From NCBI RefSeq assembly GCF_030272615.1, contig NC_081406.1, positions 117,188,847 through 117,252,846 on the forward strand: DNA of 64,000 bases, given 5' to 3'. The stretch comes from Cryptomeria japonica (taxonomy: Eukaryota > Streptophyta > Pinopsida > Cupressales > Cupressaceae). The position numbers were made by a program, and so were the translations under genes. This document shows, piece after piece, positions 35,835-47,385 of the stretch. Within the stretch, counting starts at the first letter, position 1. Every line of letters starts with the position of its first letter. The notes beneath the pieces were generated by a model. It had not been told where the DNA came from. It did not search any database and saw only the letters and a list, made by a program, of their open reading frames with translations.

Positions 35835-36014
35835 TGTAGCGTCCTAAAATTGCGACACTTGCAATTTCGACTGCATTTCGGTCTTCACGATGGCGACGCA
35901 ACACGCAACCTGAATGGAGACCCCAAAACTCGCTCACGACACTGAAAACTGCATTTTTCAAGCACCCTGGCCTGAACCTCCTTGCACCCTGATGTCCCGG
36001 GAGGTGGGACCAGA

Positions 36015-36096
36015 GCGCCCAGCACCCTGGTCCCTCAGAACCAGGGCGCCCAGCGCCCTGGTCCTCCAGGACCATGGCGCCCAGCGCCCTGGTCCC
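36015..36096. repeat. 31-bp GC-rich tandem repeat in solo LTR
   Basis: Copies of GCGCCCAGC(A/G)CCCTGGTCC start at 36015, 36046 and 36077. It contrasts strongly with the AT-rich surroundings and contains GGCGCC and CCAGGG/CCCTGG palindromes. Confidence 0.85.
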
Positions 36097-36218
36097 TAGG
36101 TCCTATTTTGGGCCCGGTTTCCTAAGTGATATCGGGTCTTTTTTATTGCAATTTGGAAATATACTTCCCTGGTCGGCCTAAGGTCAGGAAAATCAGTCTA
36201 TCAACCCTAAATGACAAG

Positions 36219-36226
36219 TATATAAA
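36219..36226 (+). promoter_or_regulatory. TATA box of solo LTR
   Basis: TATATAAACTAC lies about 385 bases into the LTR. The U3-R junction would lie about 30 bases after it. Confidence 0.5.
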
Positions 36227-36936
36227 CTACATTTTCCTCTTTCATTCGATATGATGGAAAAGGCGTGGAAACTATACTCAAACATTCAAGCATTCAAGCA
36301 ATTGATCATTCCAAGTCTCCATTCAAGGCTAAGTGTTGCATTCAAGACAAGGATTCAACCATTGAAGAGGAGATCACATACTACTACAACATACAACATC
36401 TAAACCTTCGCACATAAGGATACAAACATCCTTAGAACAAGGTTGCAGGTACGTGGCTGAAATTGAAGATCTGGAATCCTTGTGCAGAGACGAACAGATC
36501 CCCCTTCGTTTCGCGGATTTTTTGGAGGACCGTGGCGCCGGGCGCCATCGTCCCGACAACTTTTGCTCAAATTTGCAGGACAGCGCCGTATCGACATTTT
36601 ACTGCTAATTCCAGGTCCGCAGCTTCATCCTATAACCCGAACTCAGTTTATAAGCGAATCTTTATGACTTTCTATGCATCTTTAGCTTAATTTCCTTAAT
36701 CAACATTCTTTACAAAAGAGGGTAGCCTTGCTTTCCGAACCCTTGAAATTCATTTAGCATCCAACCTTACATTGTGTGGGATTGGATCTTATGAGTTTCA
36801 ACCCCTCTTTTGAATGTAAAGTCTTCCCCCTAAGTGAAAACCCATCGAATCCTAGCGAACCTCCCTTCTCTCTCCTTGGAGTTAGAAGAGGGGAGACCAA
36901 CTAGGGTTCGACCGCGATTTTCCGCTTTACAGCTAT

Positions 36937-37895
36937 GTATGTAGATGACATCATTTTTGGAGGCAACAAAGACACTCTTGCAAAGATTTTGCTTATCAGA
37001 TGCACTCAGAGTTTGTGATATCAATGCTTGGAGAGTTGACAAACTTTCTTGGTTTGTAGATATCACAGCTAGATAAGGGAATCTTCATCTCACAAACCAA
37101 GTATGCAAAGGACATGCTAAAGAAGTTTCAAATGGAGGACTACAAATCAGTGAGTACCCCCATGGTGACTGGATGCAAATCAAGAAAGAATGATGAGTCA
37201 CTGGTAGTGGATCAGACCTTGTATAGATCTATGATTGGTATCTTACTGTATCTTACTACTTCTAGATCGGATATAGTGCAGGCAGTATGCATGGTGGATA
37301 GATTTTAAGAAACACCTAAGTAGTCACATATGAATGTCATTAGAAGAGTTTCTAGGTACTTGCAGAGGACACTCAATTATGGATTATGGTACCTTAAGCA
37401 AGGGGAATTTATCTTGGAAGAATATACTAATCTACTAATTGGGTAGGTTGCATTGATGATCGGAAGAGCACAAGTAGTGGTGCATTATTCCTAGGTGACT
37501 GGTTGGTTTCATGGCATAGAAAGAAGCAGGATTCAGTCTCCCTATCAACTGCTAAAGGAGAATACATTGATTCTACCACGTGCTTCTCTCATGTGCTTTG
37601 GATGAAGCAAACCCTCAAGGACATACAGGTGGATATCTCTGATCCTATTCCCATCTGGTGTGATAACTCAAGTGCCATTAACATATCAAAGAACCTGGTG
37701 ATGAATTCAAGGACAAAGCATATAGCCATCAAGAATCATTTTATCAGAGAGAAGGTTGAAGGATAGGAAGTAAAGATGGAATATGTCCCCACCAGTGAAT
37801 AAGTGGCAGATATATTTACCAAACCATTATCAATAAGAACTTTTGAGTGCTTGAGACACAAGTTGGGATTCGTATCACCTACCTCATGCACTTAA
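36937..37895 (+). pseudogene. copia 2 RT active site and RNase H
   Basis: The RT reading resumes with YVDDIIFGGNKDTLAK (36942 on), then a connection block MLKKFQMEDYKSVSTPMVTG (37114). DQTLYRSMIGILLYLTTSRS follows. RNase H has SWHRKKQDSVSLSTAKGEYI (37509), IPIWCDNSSAINISKN and SRTKHIAIKNHFIREKV. It ends with FTKPLSIRTFECLRHKLGFV and a TAA at 37893. Several stops are present. The RT YVDD itself is intact. Confidence 0.88.
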
Positions 37896-38161
37896 ATTAG
37901 TAAGGTGATACATGATTTAGGTGGAGTTCATAGCAATATCTATATCTCTTGAACCACATGCTGATCATAGGGAGAGTTTAGGATTTTATATCTTAGTACT
38001 GGTTGTAATCACAAAGAGGAGATTTGACTAAGGGGGAGTACCCATAGTCTAACTAGTTAAAGATGGATTAAAGGGGAGAATAAACCGGATATTAAAATAC
38101 CTTGACCTTTTGTCATTGTCTGAAAGGGGGAGAAATATATTAGTGTGTTGACATCAATGCC

Positions 38162-38173
38162 AAAGGGGGAGAT
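38162..38173 (+). other. copia 2 polypurine tract
   Basis: AAAGGGGGAGAT is directly before the 3' LTR start TGTTGG. A further GAAAGGGGGAGAAA word lies about 40 bases upstream. Confidence 0.8.
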
Positions 38174-39914
38174 TGTTGGTATTAGGTTGTCATTGATGTC
38201 AATCAGTATGGAATGATCACCAGTGAGGAGTAATGGTGGCCGATGAGTAATGATGGTCAATGTATACAAGTAGACAGATAAGGTTGTTATTGATGTCAAC
38301 CAGTATGCAGGAAGCAGGATGCAAGTAGCCAAGTAAGGTATGTTACCAACACTCATCAAATGTAGCATATACCAGTAAATAGGTTCATCGGAAAGCAAGA
38401 AAAGAATAATAGAGGGATGTGGTCACTGGTATACAAAGAGAAGTGCAACATCACCGATAAATAGTCTTAGTGGATGGATCAGTGTGTTCTAATTGTGTTT
38501 GATGACAACCCAAGTGGATCCACCACATAGGATATGTTAGCAGGTATGAAGGTCCACCAGTGAGGTTAGGTTATACCAATAACGTGAGTCAAACCAGTAG
38601 TGATTCTTGGTCGGTGAAGGATGTCAAACTGACTTAGCAGTTTGAGAAGAGGTGGATGTCAATAAGGATGACATGTGGCAAACATGTAGAGGTCTATGAA
38701 GTGCTCATCGATGTGGTAGTTGACAATTAGGTTGGCATTAATAGAGAACCTGGAAATCACTGATCAATGGCAGGTTGTTGCGGCTTGAGGAAGATAGAGA
38801 GACAAGATGATTGATCTGATTTTGCAGGACAATCTGATCCTTGTGCTCATTGATCAAAGGAAATAACTGAAGCATTAATGGTGATATACAAAGAAAGGCA
38901 CAAAATCTAGTTGTAGATGTCTAAAAATAAAAAATACGCATTGGAAGGTGAGGATATGGTGGTGATGATTGATGTGATGCAAATCATCATTCTAGAAAAG
39001 AAGATTCGATCATATTGGATGCAGATTAAGTTGGTGGAAGAAAACCCTAGCGCACCCCCATTTGAAAAATTGTTTTGGTGAGAATCCTCAAATATAAATA
39101 TGGAGATTGAAGACTGAAGATGATGATGCTAGATGTGAGTTGTGAGAGAAAACTGAGCTTGACTGAGAAGATATATAGTCTATTTGAGATTTCTTTCACA
39201 AAAAGTCAGAGTATGGTGTTAGCAGACAGAATTGGTAAGAGAACTTTACCGGCAATGACATAGTAACCGATGAACTATTATAATCTTAATAGTAAAGTGT
39301 ACTTGTAGGGATTGAATAATTTGGAAGGCATCCAAGATTCATACTGTGTAAGAAAAATATTAGAAGAAGAGAAGAAAGGCAGAGAGTAATTGGTAAGTGA
39401 TTAGAATAAGCAATCTAATAACTGGTAGTGGGAGAACCGGTGAAATAGAGGAGGTTGATAACTGATAGACAAAAGTTGATCAGGTGTTGCAAAACTCATT
39501 TGCAACAAGGTGCTATTATTGTATCAAGTTGTATTTCATTGTATTACACCGTGTTGGTACTTTGTGTAGGGGTCAGTGCTCCTTGGGTTGGTACCCTAAA
39601 TCAGTAGGGGTTGGTGCTCCTTGGGTTGGTGCCCTAAATCACTGTAATCCATTATTTTATTGTGAGGGTGGATTAGAGCAGTAGACTCCAACAACATTTC
39701 TCACTGATGTTTTTCCCATATTGGGTTTTCCTCGTACATCTGGTGTTGTGAGTTGTGCATTTGTGTGTTTGTTTTTTGATATCCTCTCATATCTTACCAG
39801 TTTGATTGTTTAGTGCTTAGGTTATTAACTGGTACTCAAAGCTTGGTTTAAAAGGTAAATATTTTATAGGAACCACTGATTCACCCCCCTATCAGTGGTA
39901 CATTATATTCAATA
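38174..39914 (+). repeat. copia 2 3' LTR (1741 bp)
   Basis: Starts TGTTGGTATTAGGTTGTC and ends CATTATATTCAATA, so the terminal CA has mutated to TA. It is clearly diverged from the 5' LTR. About 50 extra bases near 38265-38315 include a second copy of the TTGATGTCAACCAGTATG region near its start. Confidence 0.92.
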
Positions 39915-40558
39915 GAATCTTGTCACTTGTTGAAGTTCTTGATAGAGAAATATGGAAAATATTCTCTTATTGTGACCTGCTTCCCTCTCACTTCGTTCGT
40001 GGGTATGAGACCATTTTCTTCTCATCACATAAAAAATTCAAAGCACTACTACTGTTACCATCAATGTCATGCCTCCAATGAAGCCACATATATTATAATA
40101 ATTAAATAAATGTCATAGATGAAATTTTCTTTTTGCAATTGTGATCCCCAAATAGATCTAGTTGTATTGTATAAATCATGGTCAGTGAAGAGGAAGGGAT
40201 GATTACCTAGAGAAATAGAAATCTTATAAGCAGTATTAGACCCACCTGCATGGTTTGAATTATAAATAAAGGTAGAGATAACTTTGGTAGTTGTATGGTT
40301 AAGAAATATTGAAAAATAATTATTTCTTTAGACATAAAAGTTTGACATTGTTTATTCATCTCTCAATTAAATAGAGTAGGGGTTGCGACTTTTATGAGGA
40401 CTTCCAATTTGTAACTCAATTACATTGAATTATTGCTGTCATAAATGCAAATTTATCTCTTCGACTCACAATACTCACAACATTCATTGAATTGCCATTT
40501 TATTTTGAGCCCATTCTTTATATTTTCATTTGTGTCAATTATTTTTTACAAGTAGAAA
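39915..40558 (-). pseudogene. psi-2, juxtamembrane to ectodomain piece
   Basis: Base-by-base similarity to 48320-49070 of the intact gene is evident. It covers the segment upstream of the kinase, the hydrophobic helix region (39990-40080), the short middle exon (near 40215-40255, still with GTATTAGACCCACC) and the end of exon 1 (CAACTCAATTACATTGAATTA). Introns are retained, so it is a duplicated gene and not a retrocopy. Element 3 interrupts it at 40558, and it resumes at 43370. Confidence 0.85.
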
Positions 40559-41011
40559 TGTTGGCATGTGATACAGAAGTCTCACTACCATTGAACTCAA
40601 ACTTCACTAACATACACTGACCATGCACTGTAGTGCAGACAACTCTTCCTATCGTTAGTTATAAATTTAGGCAGTTGTTTAGAAGTAGTTTTCATAAATA
40701 AATAACAATAAATTGTGTTTCATTTCACCATTTATCTGCCAGTCATCACGTTGAATGAATTCACATGCAATACATATTATAGTTTATTGTATAGGTTGTT
40801 ACCTCTATAAAAAGAGAGGCTTATTTCTATTTGAGATACTGTCGACGGAGAAAGACCTCTATCAGAGGCACAATGTAATTCATTGATTTAATTAAATATA
40901 GATTTGTTTCTGTAAAACCATCTTTTGGATGTGTTTTTTATCTATGTTTCTTTGTTGCAACATAATTGTTTTCTATTTCTTTTTCTATAGTTGTGAATTC
41001 TCTTCCTTTCA
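40559..41011 (+). repeat. element 3 5' LTR
   Basis: Starts TGTTGGCATGTGATACAGAA and ends TCTCTTCCTTTCA. TATAAAAAGAGAGGCTTATT at about 40815 contains a good TATA box, so transcription likely starts near 40845. Confidence 0.9.
40815..40822 (+). promoter_or_regulatory. TATA box of element 3 LTR
   Basis: CTATAAAAAGAGAGG lies in the second half of the LTR, and the 3' LTR carries the corresponding CTATAGAAAGAGAGG. Position and consensus fit a plant core promoter. Confidence 0.5.
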
Positions 41012-41013
41012 AT

Positions 41014-41025
41014 TGGTATTAGAGC
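41014..41025 (+). other. element 3 primer-binding site
   Basis: TGGTATTAGAGC lies two bases after the LTR. It is the initiator-Met-tRNA site with one C-to-T change. Confidence 0.85.
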
Positions 41026-41786
41026 ACCAAAAAAATATCTTGCGCATCTGAATCTTTGCCCGATGGTGTTTGATAGATGTTCAAGGTGTATTGCATCTAC
41101 TGAAAAAGATCTAGGGTATGTTGAAGAAGAGTTGTAGTTGCCTCTAATTCTATCACCTTTGTGCATCCACCTACCAAACTTGTGCTACTGTTTTAGAAAA
41201 TCACATATATTTATAAACTGTAGATAAAAGAAAATAAAGGTCAACTGTTGGAGAAGACATGCAGAAAAGAAACATTGTATTTTGTCATGTAGCAGGTCGT
41301 TAGGGAAGATTTGATATTGTAGAGAGAAGAAGTTCTTATAGATCTACAAAAACGCACCACATCTAAGAAAAGATCGGTGACGTGGAAGGAAGGCTGCCAT
41401 TTTGAAAAAAAAAACGGAGAATGCTTCCAAGAATTGCAAAAGTGAGAGAATGCCAACCTGCCATAGTTTGGTAAAGCTTACTATCTTATCATAGTCAAAT
41501 AAAGTGTAGCCAATCATAAATAAAAAGAAAGAAGCCACAGCTAAGAGTGTGAAGAAAGTAGTCAAAGAGAGGTTTTGGTCAAATCCAAATCTATAGAAGT
41601 AAAGGAAGTGTATAAAACTCTTGAAGAAGCTACCAAACAGAAAGATCTGCAAGCAGTGTCGGGTTAAAACTATTTTTGTCAATGGGAAAGATTGGTAAAA
41701 AAGTAAAGAAAGAAAATGCAAATTTGATTTATGAAAAAGATCTTTTAAATGAAGAACTAATGGAAATTAAGAAGTGTAATTCATAG

Positions 41787-42455
41787 TTGAGAGCAAATTT
41801 AAAAGAGTTTACAAAAAAAAGATGCGAGTATTTGTTTGAAATTGGGAAGCTTGAAAAAGAAATTCAAAATATTAAAGCAAAAACTAAAGAATTAGAAGCA
41901 GAATTAAAATTGTTTGATGAAGTCAAAAAGGTGAATGAAGATTTAAAAAAGAAGTTGAAGTTGATGGGAAAAGAAAATGAGCTTTTGAAATCAAAGCCAT
42001 TAGTTTGTGATGTATCATGTGGCACAAAAGATTTGCTTTGTTACCTTGATCAATCAGTTGATATGAATGATGTACTGAAAGTTTCTTCTAGTGAAGATGG
42101 TGAAGTTGAAGATAAGGATATGTGTAAATCTTCGAGTGTGATTTGTGATGTTAATGACAAGGATCATATTTAAATTAATATTGGTTGGAAGATGATATAG
42201 AAAATGGGTTATAAAGGAAAAGGACTAGGAAAGTGTGGGCAAGGAATTCAAGAGCCCATTCAACCAATTATGAGACCTATGTATGAATGTTTCAGATATG
42301 GTAAGAAAGATAGATCAAAAGTTACTAGTGTTTCAAGTTCAAGAAAAATTAGCTGAAAGAATTCAGTACTTACATTGTCATAGAAAAGGTTTGGGATCTA
42401 CATACATGCAATATTTGTGGATTGGAGAATCATTGTGATAAGAATTGTTGGTATA
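41787..42455 (+). pseudogene. element 3 gag-like: coiled coil, G-patch, CCHC
   Basis: An open frame at 41787-42173 (128 codons) is a Lys/Glu-rich coiled coil (LEKEIQNIKAKTKELEAELK; NEDLKKKLKLMGKENELLKS) with an acidic tail. The upstream stretch from about 41680 is in a similar style. After a TAA and a TAG, the same frame gives a G-patch (KMGYKGKGLGKCGQGIQEPI, 42200-42260). At 42407-42448 another frame gives CNICGLENHCDKNC, a C-X2-C-X4-H-X4-C knuckle. Coiled coil plus nucleic-acid-binding modules fits a capsid/nucleocapsid-type protein. The order coil, G-patch, knuckle is unusual for copia gag. It is broken by stops. Confidence 0.6.
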
Positions 42456-42902
42456 AAGAGTCAAAGAATGAATGGATGAAAATGCATTGTGGATGGAGTT
42501 ATGGATCAAGCTAGCAAACAGTTACAAATATGATCAAAAATTTGTTCAGGTATAAAAGTTCATATGTGAATGAGAGCAATCATCAAAGGTTTTGAATAGT
42601 TAGGTCAAAGAAAAATATTGTTTAACAATACGTCTACAAATAGTGAGTTTGTAAGAAGATTCAAATTGAAGGTTTGAAGGTTTGAAGGACTGTTGTAACA
42701 CTTGGAGGAAGCCAAAAGAAAAGAAAGATCAGAAGATCAAGAGATGGTTAAAAGTTATCAAGCAAAAAAAACATTGGATATTACAAAGAGAAAAAAAACA
42801 CTGTAATCACTAGTAAGAGAATTTGAGTGCTAAAGCATTCATGATCAAAATTAAAGGGAGTTCATTAAAGCTTCAAAGATCATATTGTGAATCTCACCAT
42901 CA

Positions 42903-42921
42903 AGGGGGAGTATGGGGAGTA
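42903..42921 (+). other. element 3 polypurine tract
   Basis: AGGGGGAGTATGGGGAGTA lies directly before the 3' LTR start TGTTGAGATGTG. Confidence 0.8.
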
Positions 42922-43369
42922 TGTTGAGATGTGATACTGAAGTCTCACTGCCGCTGAACTCAAACTTCACTAACATGCACCGACCATGCACTGTAGTGCA
43001 AGCAATTCTTCCTAACCTTGGTTATAAATTTAGACAGTTGTTTAGAAGTAGTTTGCATATATATAATAGTAAATTCTGCTTCATTTCACCGTTTATCTAC
43101 CATTCATCACATTGAATGAATTTACATGCAATGCATGTTATAGTTTATTGTACGCGCTATGACCTCTATAGAAAGAGAGGCTTATTGCTGTTTGTGATAC
43201 AGCCCGAGGAGAAAGACTTCTATCTGAGGCACAATGTAATTCATTGACTTAATTGAATAAAGATCTGTTTGTGTAAAACAATCTTCTGCGTGTACTTTTT
43301 ATCTATGTTCTTTGCTGTAGCATAAGTTTTTTCTGTTTCTTTTTCTGTAGCTGTGAATTCTCTCCTTCA
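42922..43369 (+). repeat. element 3 3' LTR
   Basis: Starts TGTTGAGATGTGATACTGAA and ends GAATTCTCTCCTTCA. It is similar to the 5' copy throughout, with scattered differences. Confidence 0.9.
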
Positions 43370-43810
43370 AGAAGCCCTAATGATTTACAATACGCAGGCA
43401 ATTTCGAGTCTGGACTGGAAGAATAGTACCAACTCTTATAACAGTGTAAAAGTATGCGCTATAGTGGACAAGTAGCCGAGAAAGATATGCGAGAGAAGGC
43501 CGAGAAACAATCAACCAAGATACCGGATTCAATACTCCAATTTGACTGGACTTCGTTACGAGTAGGAGCGAATGCTACGCAGTTGAAATAGTCAATTACA
43601 TTTCAGTCGTGCATTCACTAGATTCCACGCGTTTCCTTCGACGCTTGACCAAATAAACGTTTGAATTCCGTGTTTCTTTTAGTTTGAAAGTCACGTAGTT
43701 TTGACGAAGAGTGGAAGGTTGAAGATCTAGTGGTGGAGATATTTTTCTGAAAATCACTCCATTAATACGAAATTGCATCGAAATGCTCGATGCTTCGATG
43801 CAAGATTTTA
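43370..43810 (-). pseudogene. psi-2, exon 1 remnant and 5' flank
   Basis: Directly after element 3 the sequence matches the intact gene near 49130-49190 (CTAATGATTTACAATACG; AATAGTACCAA). It then jumps to sequence matching the 5' flank of the intact gene near 49805-50110 (CAAATTTGACTG, CCACGCG, AAAATCACTCCA, AAATTGCAT). The signal peptide and most of the ligand-binding ectodomain are deleted. Conservation of the flank shows that the duplication included upstream DNA. Confidence 0.75.
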
Positions 43811-45659
43811 TTAAAAAATAAATTTCTTTCTTTGTGTGAAATGAATATTCAATTTAAAATGAAACTAAACTTCCATGGGAAAAGGGGATTGGACGTAGGT
43901 AATAATTATTCATCCAGAAATCTACTACAAAAAATTTGATGGATTGTGGAAATCTTATATCTCTAAATAATTATTCATATTAAATGCATTATACATATTA
44001 TCATTTTAATTACGATAATGTAATAGAGGATATTGTATATGCTATTTTTGTAAATTGATTTTAATATAGATTTATTCAATTATTCACTATGTAATGATTA
44101 GTTTATGGGTGGTGTGTTTTTATAAAAAAATGGCATATTTTATGAATTTAATTTAATATCATCTATATATATTTTTATTGATCAATTTTGATTCTTATTT
44201 ATTTATTTTTCTCTCTAGTTTGATTTTGTAACACAAATTTAATCTAGTTTGATTCCTTGACATAAGATTGACACTTCAAGTTTTAAAATTTAAATTTCAA
44301 ATTGGGACTAACCTAGCTTCTTCCTACTATTCGTTAGGTGTCATTTTGAAGCACAAAACATTTAATTTGCATGCTAGAATATTATATTTAATTGCAAAGC
44401 CTTATTTACTTTTAGACATCTACAAAATATTAATTTAATTCACATAAACATTCAAAGAGCTTGCTGGTTCCTCCAATTATTTACCCAAATCCCTCTAAAG
44501 ATTTGCCAACTTCTTATGCTTAAGGGTTCTACGATAGTGGCTAGCAAACAAGAATCAATAAAAAAATTGAATTCCTTTGCACTTTAGGTTTTGCAATACC
44601 TAGGAGGGTGATCGCATACAATACCTGAACAATACTTCACTTTGACAAATAAGGTATTTCAATAATAGAAATCTTCCACTTCTTTAGATGTAGAATATAC
44701 AATTTACTCAACAATTGTGGCTCAATTTCTTGATTCACTCATTATTGTTCTTGAGAGCATAAAACCCTATCTAAAACAAAAGAAAATACTAAAATTAAAT
44801 TGGATTTTTTCATTTTTTAAAAATGATTCTATTCTGATTTAAAGCTAAGATATCTGAATTGTGTTTATCTAGGGTTATAGAGTCATCATTTGAGAGTATA
44901 CAACATATATACAACAAATAAATTTTTATTATAGAATTCCTAGTATTATCACCTTGTAACAATACCCTCAATATATGGTTACTATAACTCTTCTTTGAGA
45001 TCCATGGCATTCCACCTAAACCCTTATATTTTACTTAAAGAAAATTTAAGCTTTTTCTTGAAAAGATGCAAAAAGTAAAACATACACCATGAAAATAGAG
45101 AAAGATGAAATCAATAAAAATTTCTCATTAATTTGAAAATATTTGAGTATAATGAGAATGGAGACAACTTAGATAAACACTCCAAAATTTGATATTCATT
45201 ATGATAAAGTATTTTCTATTTAATACATCATATAACAATCAAAACATTATCTACTATAACACCTGAGACAAAGACCTATACAAGACTAGATTTCTTAAAC
45301 TTAGACATAAAACCCTTTCAAAATGACCTAGAATTCCCTTTTATAACAATAAGGGAGAAACAAGATTAAGGTTATTGGTTTTGATGCTCCTATTGTGATA
45401 ACACATCACTCCAAAATGGATTTGATTTCCTGTGTAAAGTTTTAGTTCATTAACCGTATGTTCTAGTGATGTTGTGTTTGAAGCCTCTTCTGCTAGTAGA
45501 TTAAAGTGTAGATCAAATACCTATATTAAATTTATTCCAAAAATCAAAATAGTGGTAGATTTGGAGATGACTAATTGAAATGCAAATCAAATTTTGCATT
45601 TACTTCTTCACACTCCAATCTTGAAAAAATTCTCTTGAGAGATAAAAATTTGACCAAAA
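43811..45659. other. AT-rich intergenic, no gene seen
   Basis: AT-rich sequence with only short open frames lacking motifs. ATGGATTGTGGAAATCT near 43938 also occurs at about 17172 beside the hairpin, which may mark a shared short repeat. Confidence 0.5.
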
Positions 45660-47250
45660 AGAAATGCTAACCATGGAAAGAAATCATACATGACACTTGC
45701 AAGACTTCTCTTTCTATTTGATATATAGGATCTCTTGTGTCCATTGATATGCAAAGATTGGTTAAAGGTTGGCCAAATGCTGCTACCACATTAACCATGA
45801 AGTTTTGAATATCCATTCTCATGAACATGAGTTCAATTAGCATTCTGTCACTGTGATCTTCTCCTAGGGCTTGACATAAAGCATAATAGATTTTGACAAA
45901 ATAATCTTCAAATAAGTAGAAAAGGCTCACTCTAATTCAAAGGGACGGAGACAACATTGTTATTATAAATTTTAAGCATATGTCTAGGAACAACTACATA
46001 TTTGAGAATACACTTTTGTGTGTGATATTCCTCCTCCTATTTGTTGAAATCAATAGACTTGTTGGCTGCCCCATTTAACATGAATGTTTCTACAATCTTC
46101 AACTTAGGGATGGTGGTCAATTCTTTCCACTCTCTACTTCTTTACATCTTGACATTAGGGTCATATAATTGTGCAAGTGCCTTAAGGAAATACACATCCA
46201 CAAAAACATATGGGGCAGTTAAACTTTCCCAAATCATATTTCCATACACTAGACATAGGTATTGGCTTTACCATATTTTTGTGCTGGTGTACAAACAAAT
46301 CCCAACCAGTGTAAATGATGTTTGTATCTTGAAATTATTCACAACAATCCTCAACTTTCCTGAAGGTGATGATCTCATGGATTGTCCATGGAGGAGATCA
46401 ATTAGGTCTTGTTGGAGTGGACACTTTGAAGAAGAGGAGGTAGCTTGGCATGTTTGACTTATTTTGTGACCTTAAGGTTTACCAAAACTTGACTTATCAT
46501 GATAGCATTCTTTCATTTGTATTTGGTCATCAACACCAATCTTTGTGTAGTCCTAATCAAAAGATGAATACTCACCTTCTATTGAATATGATCTGTAGAT
46601 ATCATATCAATAGTATGATCCTCTATATGATGAGTTTCATTACATTTCTCACATGGCATACCATCCTGTTCGAATGATTGAGCCACTACCTACTGTGTAG
46701 GTGAATGAGGCAATTGGCATACCACACACCGTCAATTATCAACCAAATGATCTCCTAGTCTTTTCAATAGATCAAGGGTTTATTTACTAGAGGAACTCTT
46801 CCATTTATTATACACAGGCAATCTTCCATCTCTTATAATTAGGCCTATGGACAAGCCATTCTCATTTTTTGCAACTTTATAACTTAGATCCTTTAGAGAA
46901 CTCATAACCTTGTCAGTTTATCAACTTCTTTAGTTTGTCTTGTTTGATGTCCCTTTGGATTTTGCAAGATCTTCACATCATCTCTCTTCCCAATTTTACC
47001 AGATGCCTTTCCATTGTTCTAGTATGCAATGCAGCTTTGAAAGCATCTCCAAGACTCTCTATTTCTTAACTCATAACCATTTAAGGTCATATGCATTACA
47101 ATGCAATACCAAACACATATGCTCATTAGGTCTCATGTAAAGAGGGGTCTTATTATACACTTTCATTCACGAACCTTATTTTGAAATCTGCTACTGATTC
47201 ATTATACTCCTCGTTAATACTGGTAAACTCATCTACATAGGGTCAGAATT
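45660..47250 (-). pseudogene. unrecognised decayed coding stretch
   Basis: The minus strand carries coding-like segments with scattered stops. At 47230-47150 it reads EFTSINEEYNESVADFKIRF, which looks like a gypsy gag helix. Near 46640-46590 a Cys/His pair stretch CEKCNETHHIEDHTIDMI suggests a knuckle. At 46420-46030 it reads RIVVNNFKIQTSFTLVGICL, TAPYVFVDVYFLKALAQLYD and KLKIVETFMLNGAANKSIDF. At 45930-45667 an open frame of 87 codons includes YALCQALGEDHSDRMLIELM and NVVAAFGQPLTNLCISMDTR. The first two suggest a retroelement gag. I do not recognise the rest. I cannot tell whether it is one gene or several. Confidence 0.35.
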
Positions 47251-47385
47251 ATCCCCATATTGCCCGTTGAATAACCTTAATTACACAAAATTAATATGTA
47301 ACAATACATTAACACTTTAAACCACAAAACTAACACTAAATACAGAATTACTTAAACGAAATCAGAGATGCACGCTAATCCGAAG

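Larger units (their letters stand above)
35835..36931 (+). mobile_element. solo LTR (1097 bp) nested in copia 2 RT
   Basis: Starts TGTAGCGTCCTAAAATTGCG and ends GATTTTCCGCTTTACA. It is flanked by a perfect 5-bp duplication GCTAT (35830-35834 and 36932-36936), and the RT reading joins exactly across it. A TATA box TATATAAA at 36219-36226 sets plus orientation. A GC-rich block at 36015-36096 repeats GCGCCCAGC(A/G)CCCTGGTCC three times at a 31-bp period. It has no internal coding part, so it is a solo LTR left by recombination between the two LTRs of an element, of gypsy type by its look. It is younger than copia 2. Confidence 0.9.
29529..39914 (+). mobile_element. Ty1/copia element 2, degraded, with nested solo LTR
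   Basis: The LTRs are 29529-31480 and 38174-39914. The element has a primer-binding site TGGTATCAGAGC at 31483, a gag-pol region 31556-37895 broken by many stops, and a purine tract AAAGGGGGAGAT at 38162-38173. The flanking 5-mers GAAAC (29524-29528) and GAATC (39915-39919) differ at one base and fit an old duplication. The flanks are receptor-kinase sequence that joins across it, so the insertion is into psi-2. A solo LTR of another element (35835-36931) sits in its RT. A small insert (31129-31376) is in its 5' LTR. It has decayed strongly. Confidence 0.93.
40559..43369 (+). mobile_element. element 3: non-autonomous LTR retrotransposon
   Basis: The LTRs are 40559-41011 (453 bp) and 42922-43369 (448 bp). 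The element has a primer-binding site TGGTATTAGAGC at 41014 and a purine tract AGGGGGAGTATGGGGAGTA at 42903-42921. The flanking 5-mers AGAAA and AGAAG differ at one base. The internal part is only about 1.9 kb. It encodes a coiled coil, a G-patch and a CCHC knuckle but no protease, RT or integrase. It must have used enzymes from another element. It is inserted in psi-2 exon 1. Confidence 0.9.

Noticed and set aside
41344-41721. Phe/Leu-rich, membrane-like open frame on -
   Set aside because: It is antisense to the Lys-rich gag-like region inside element 3.
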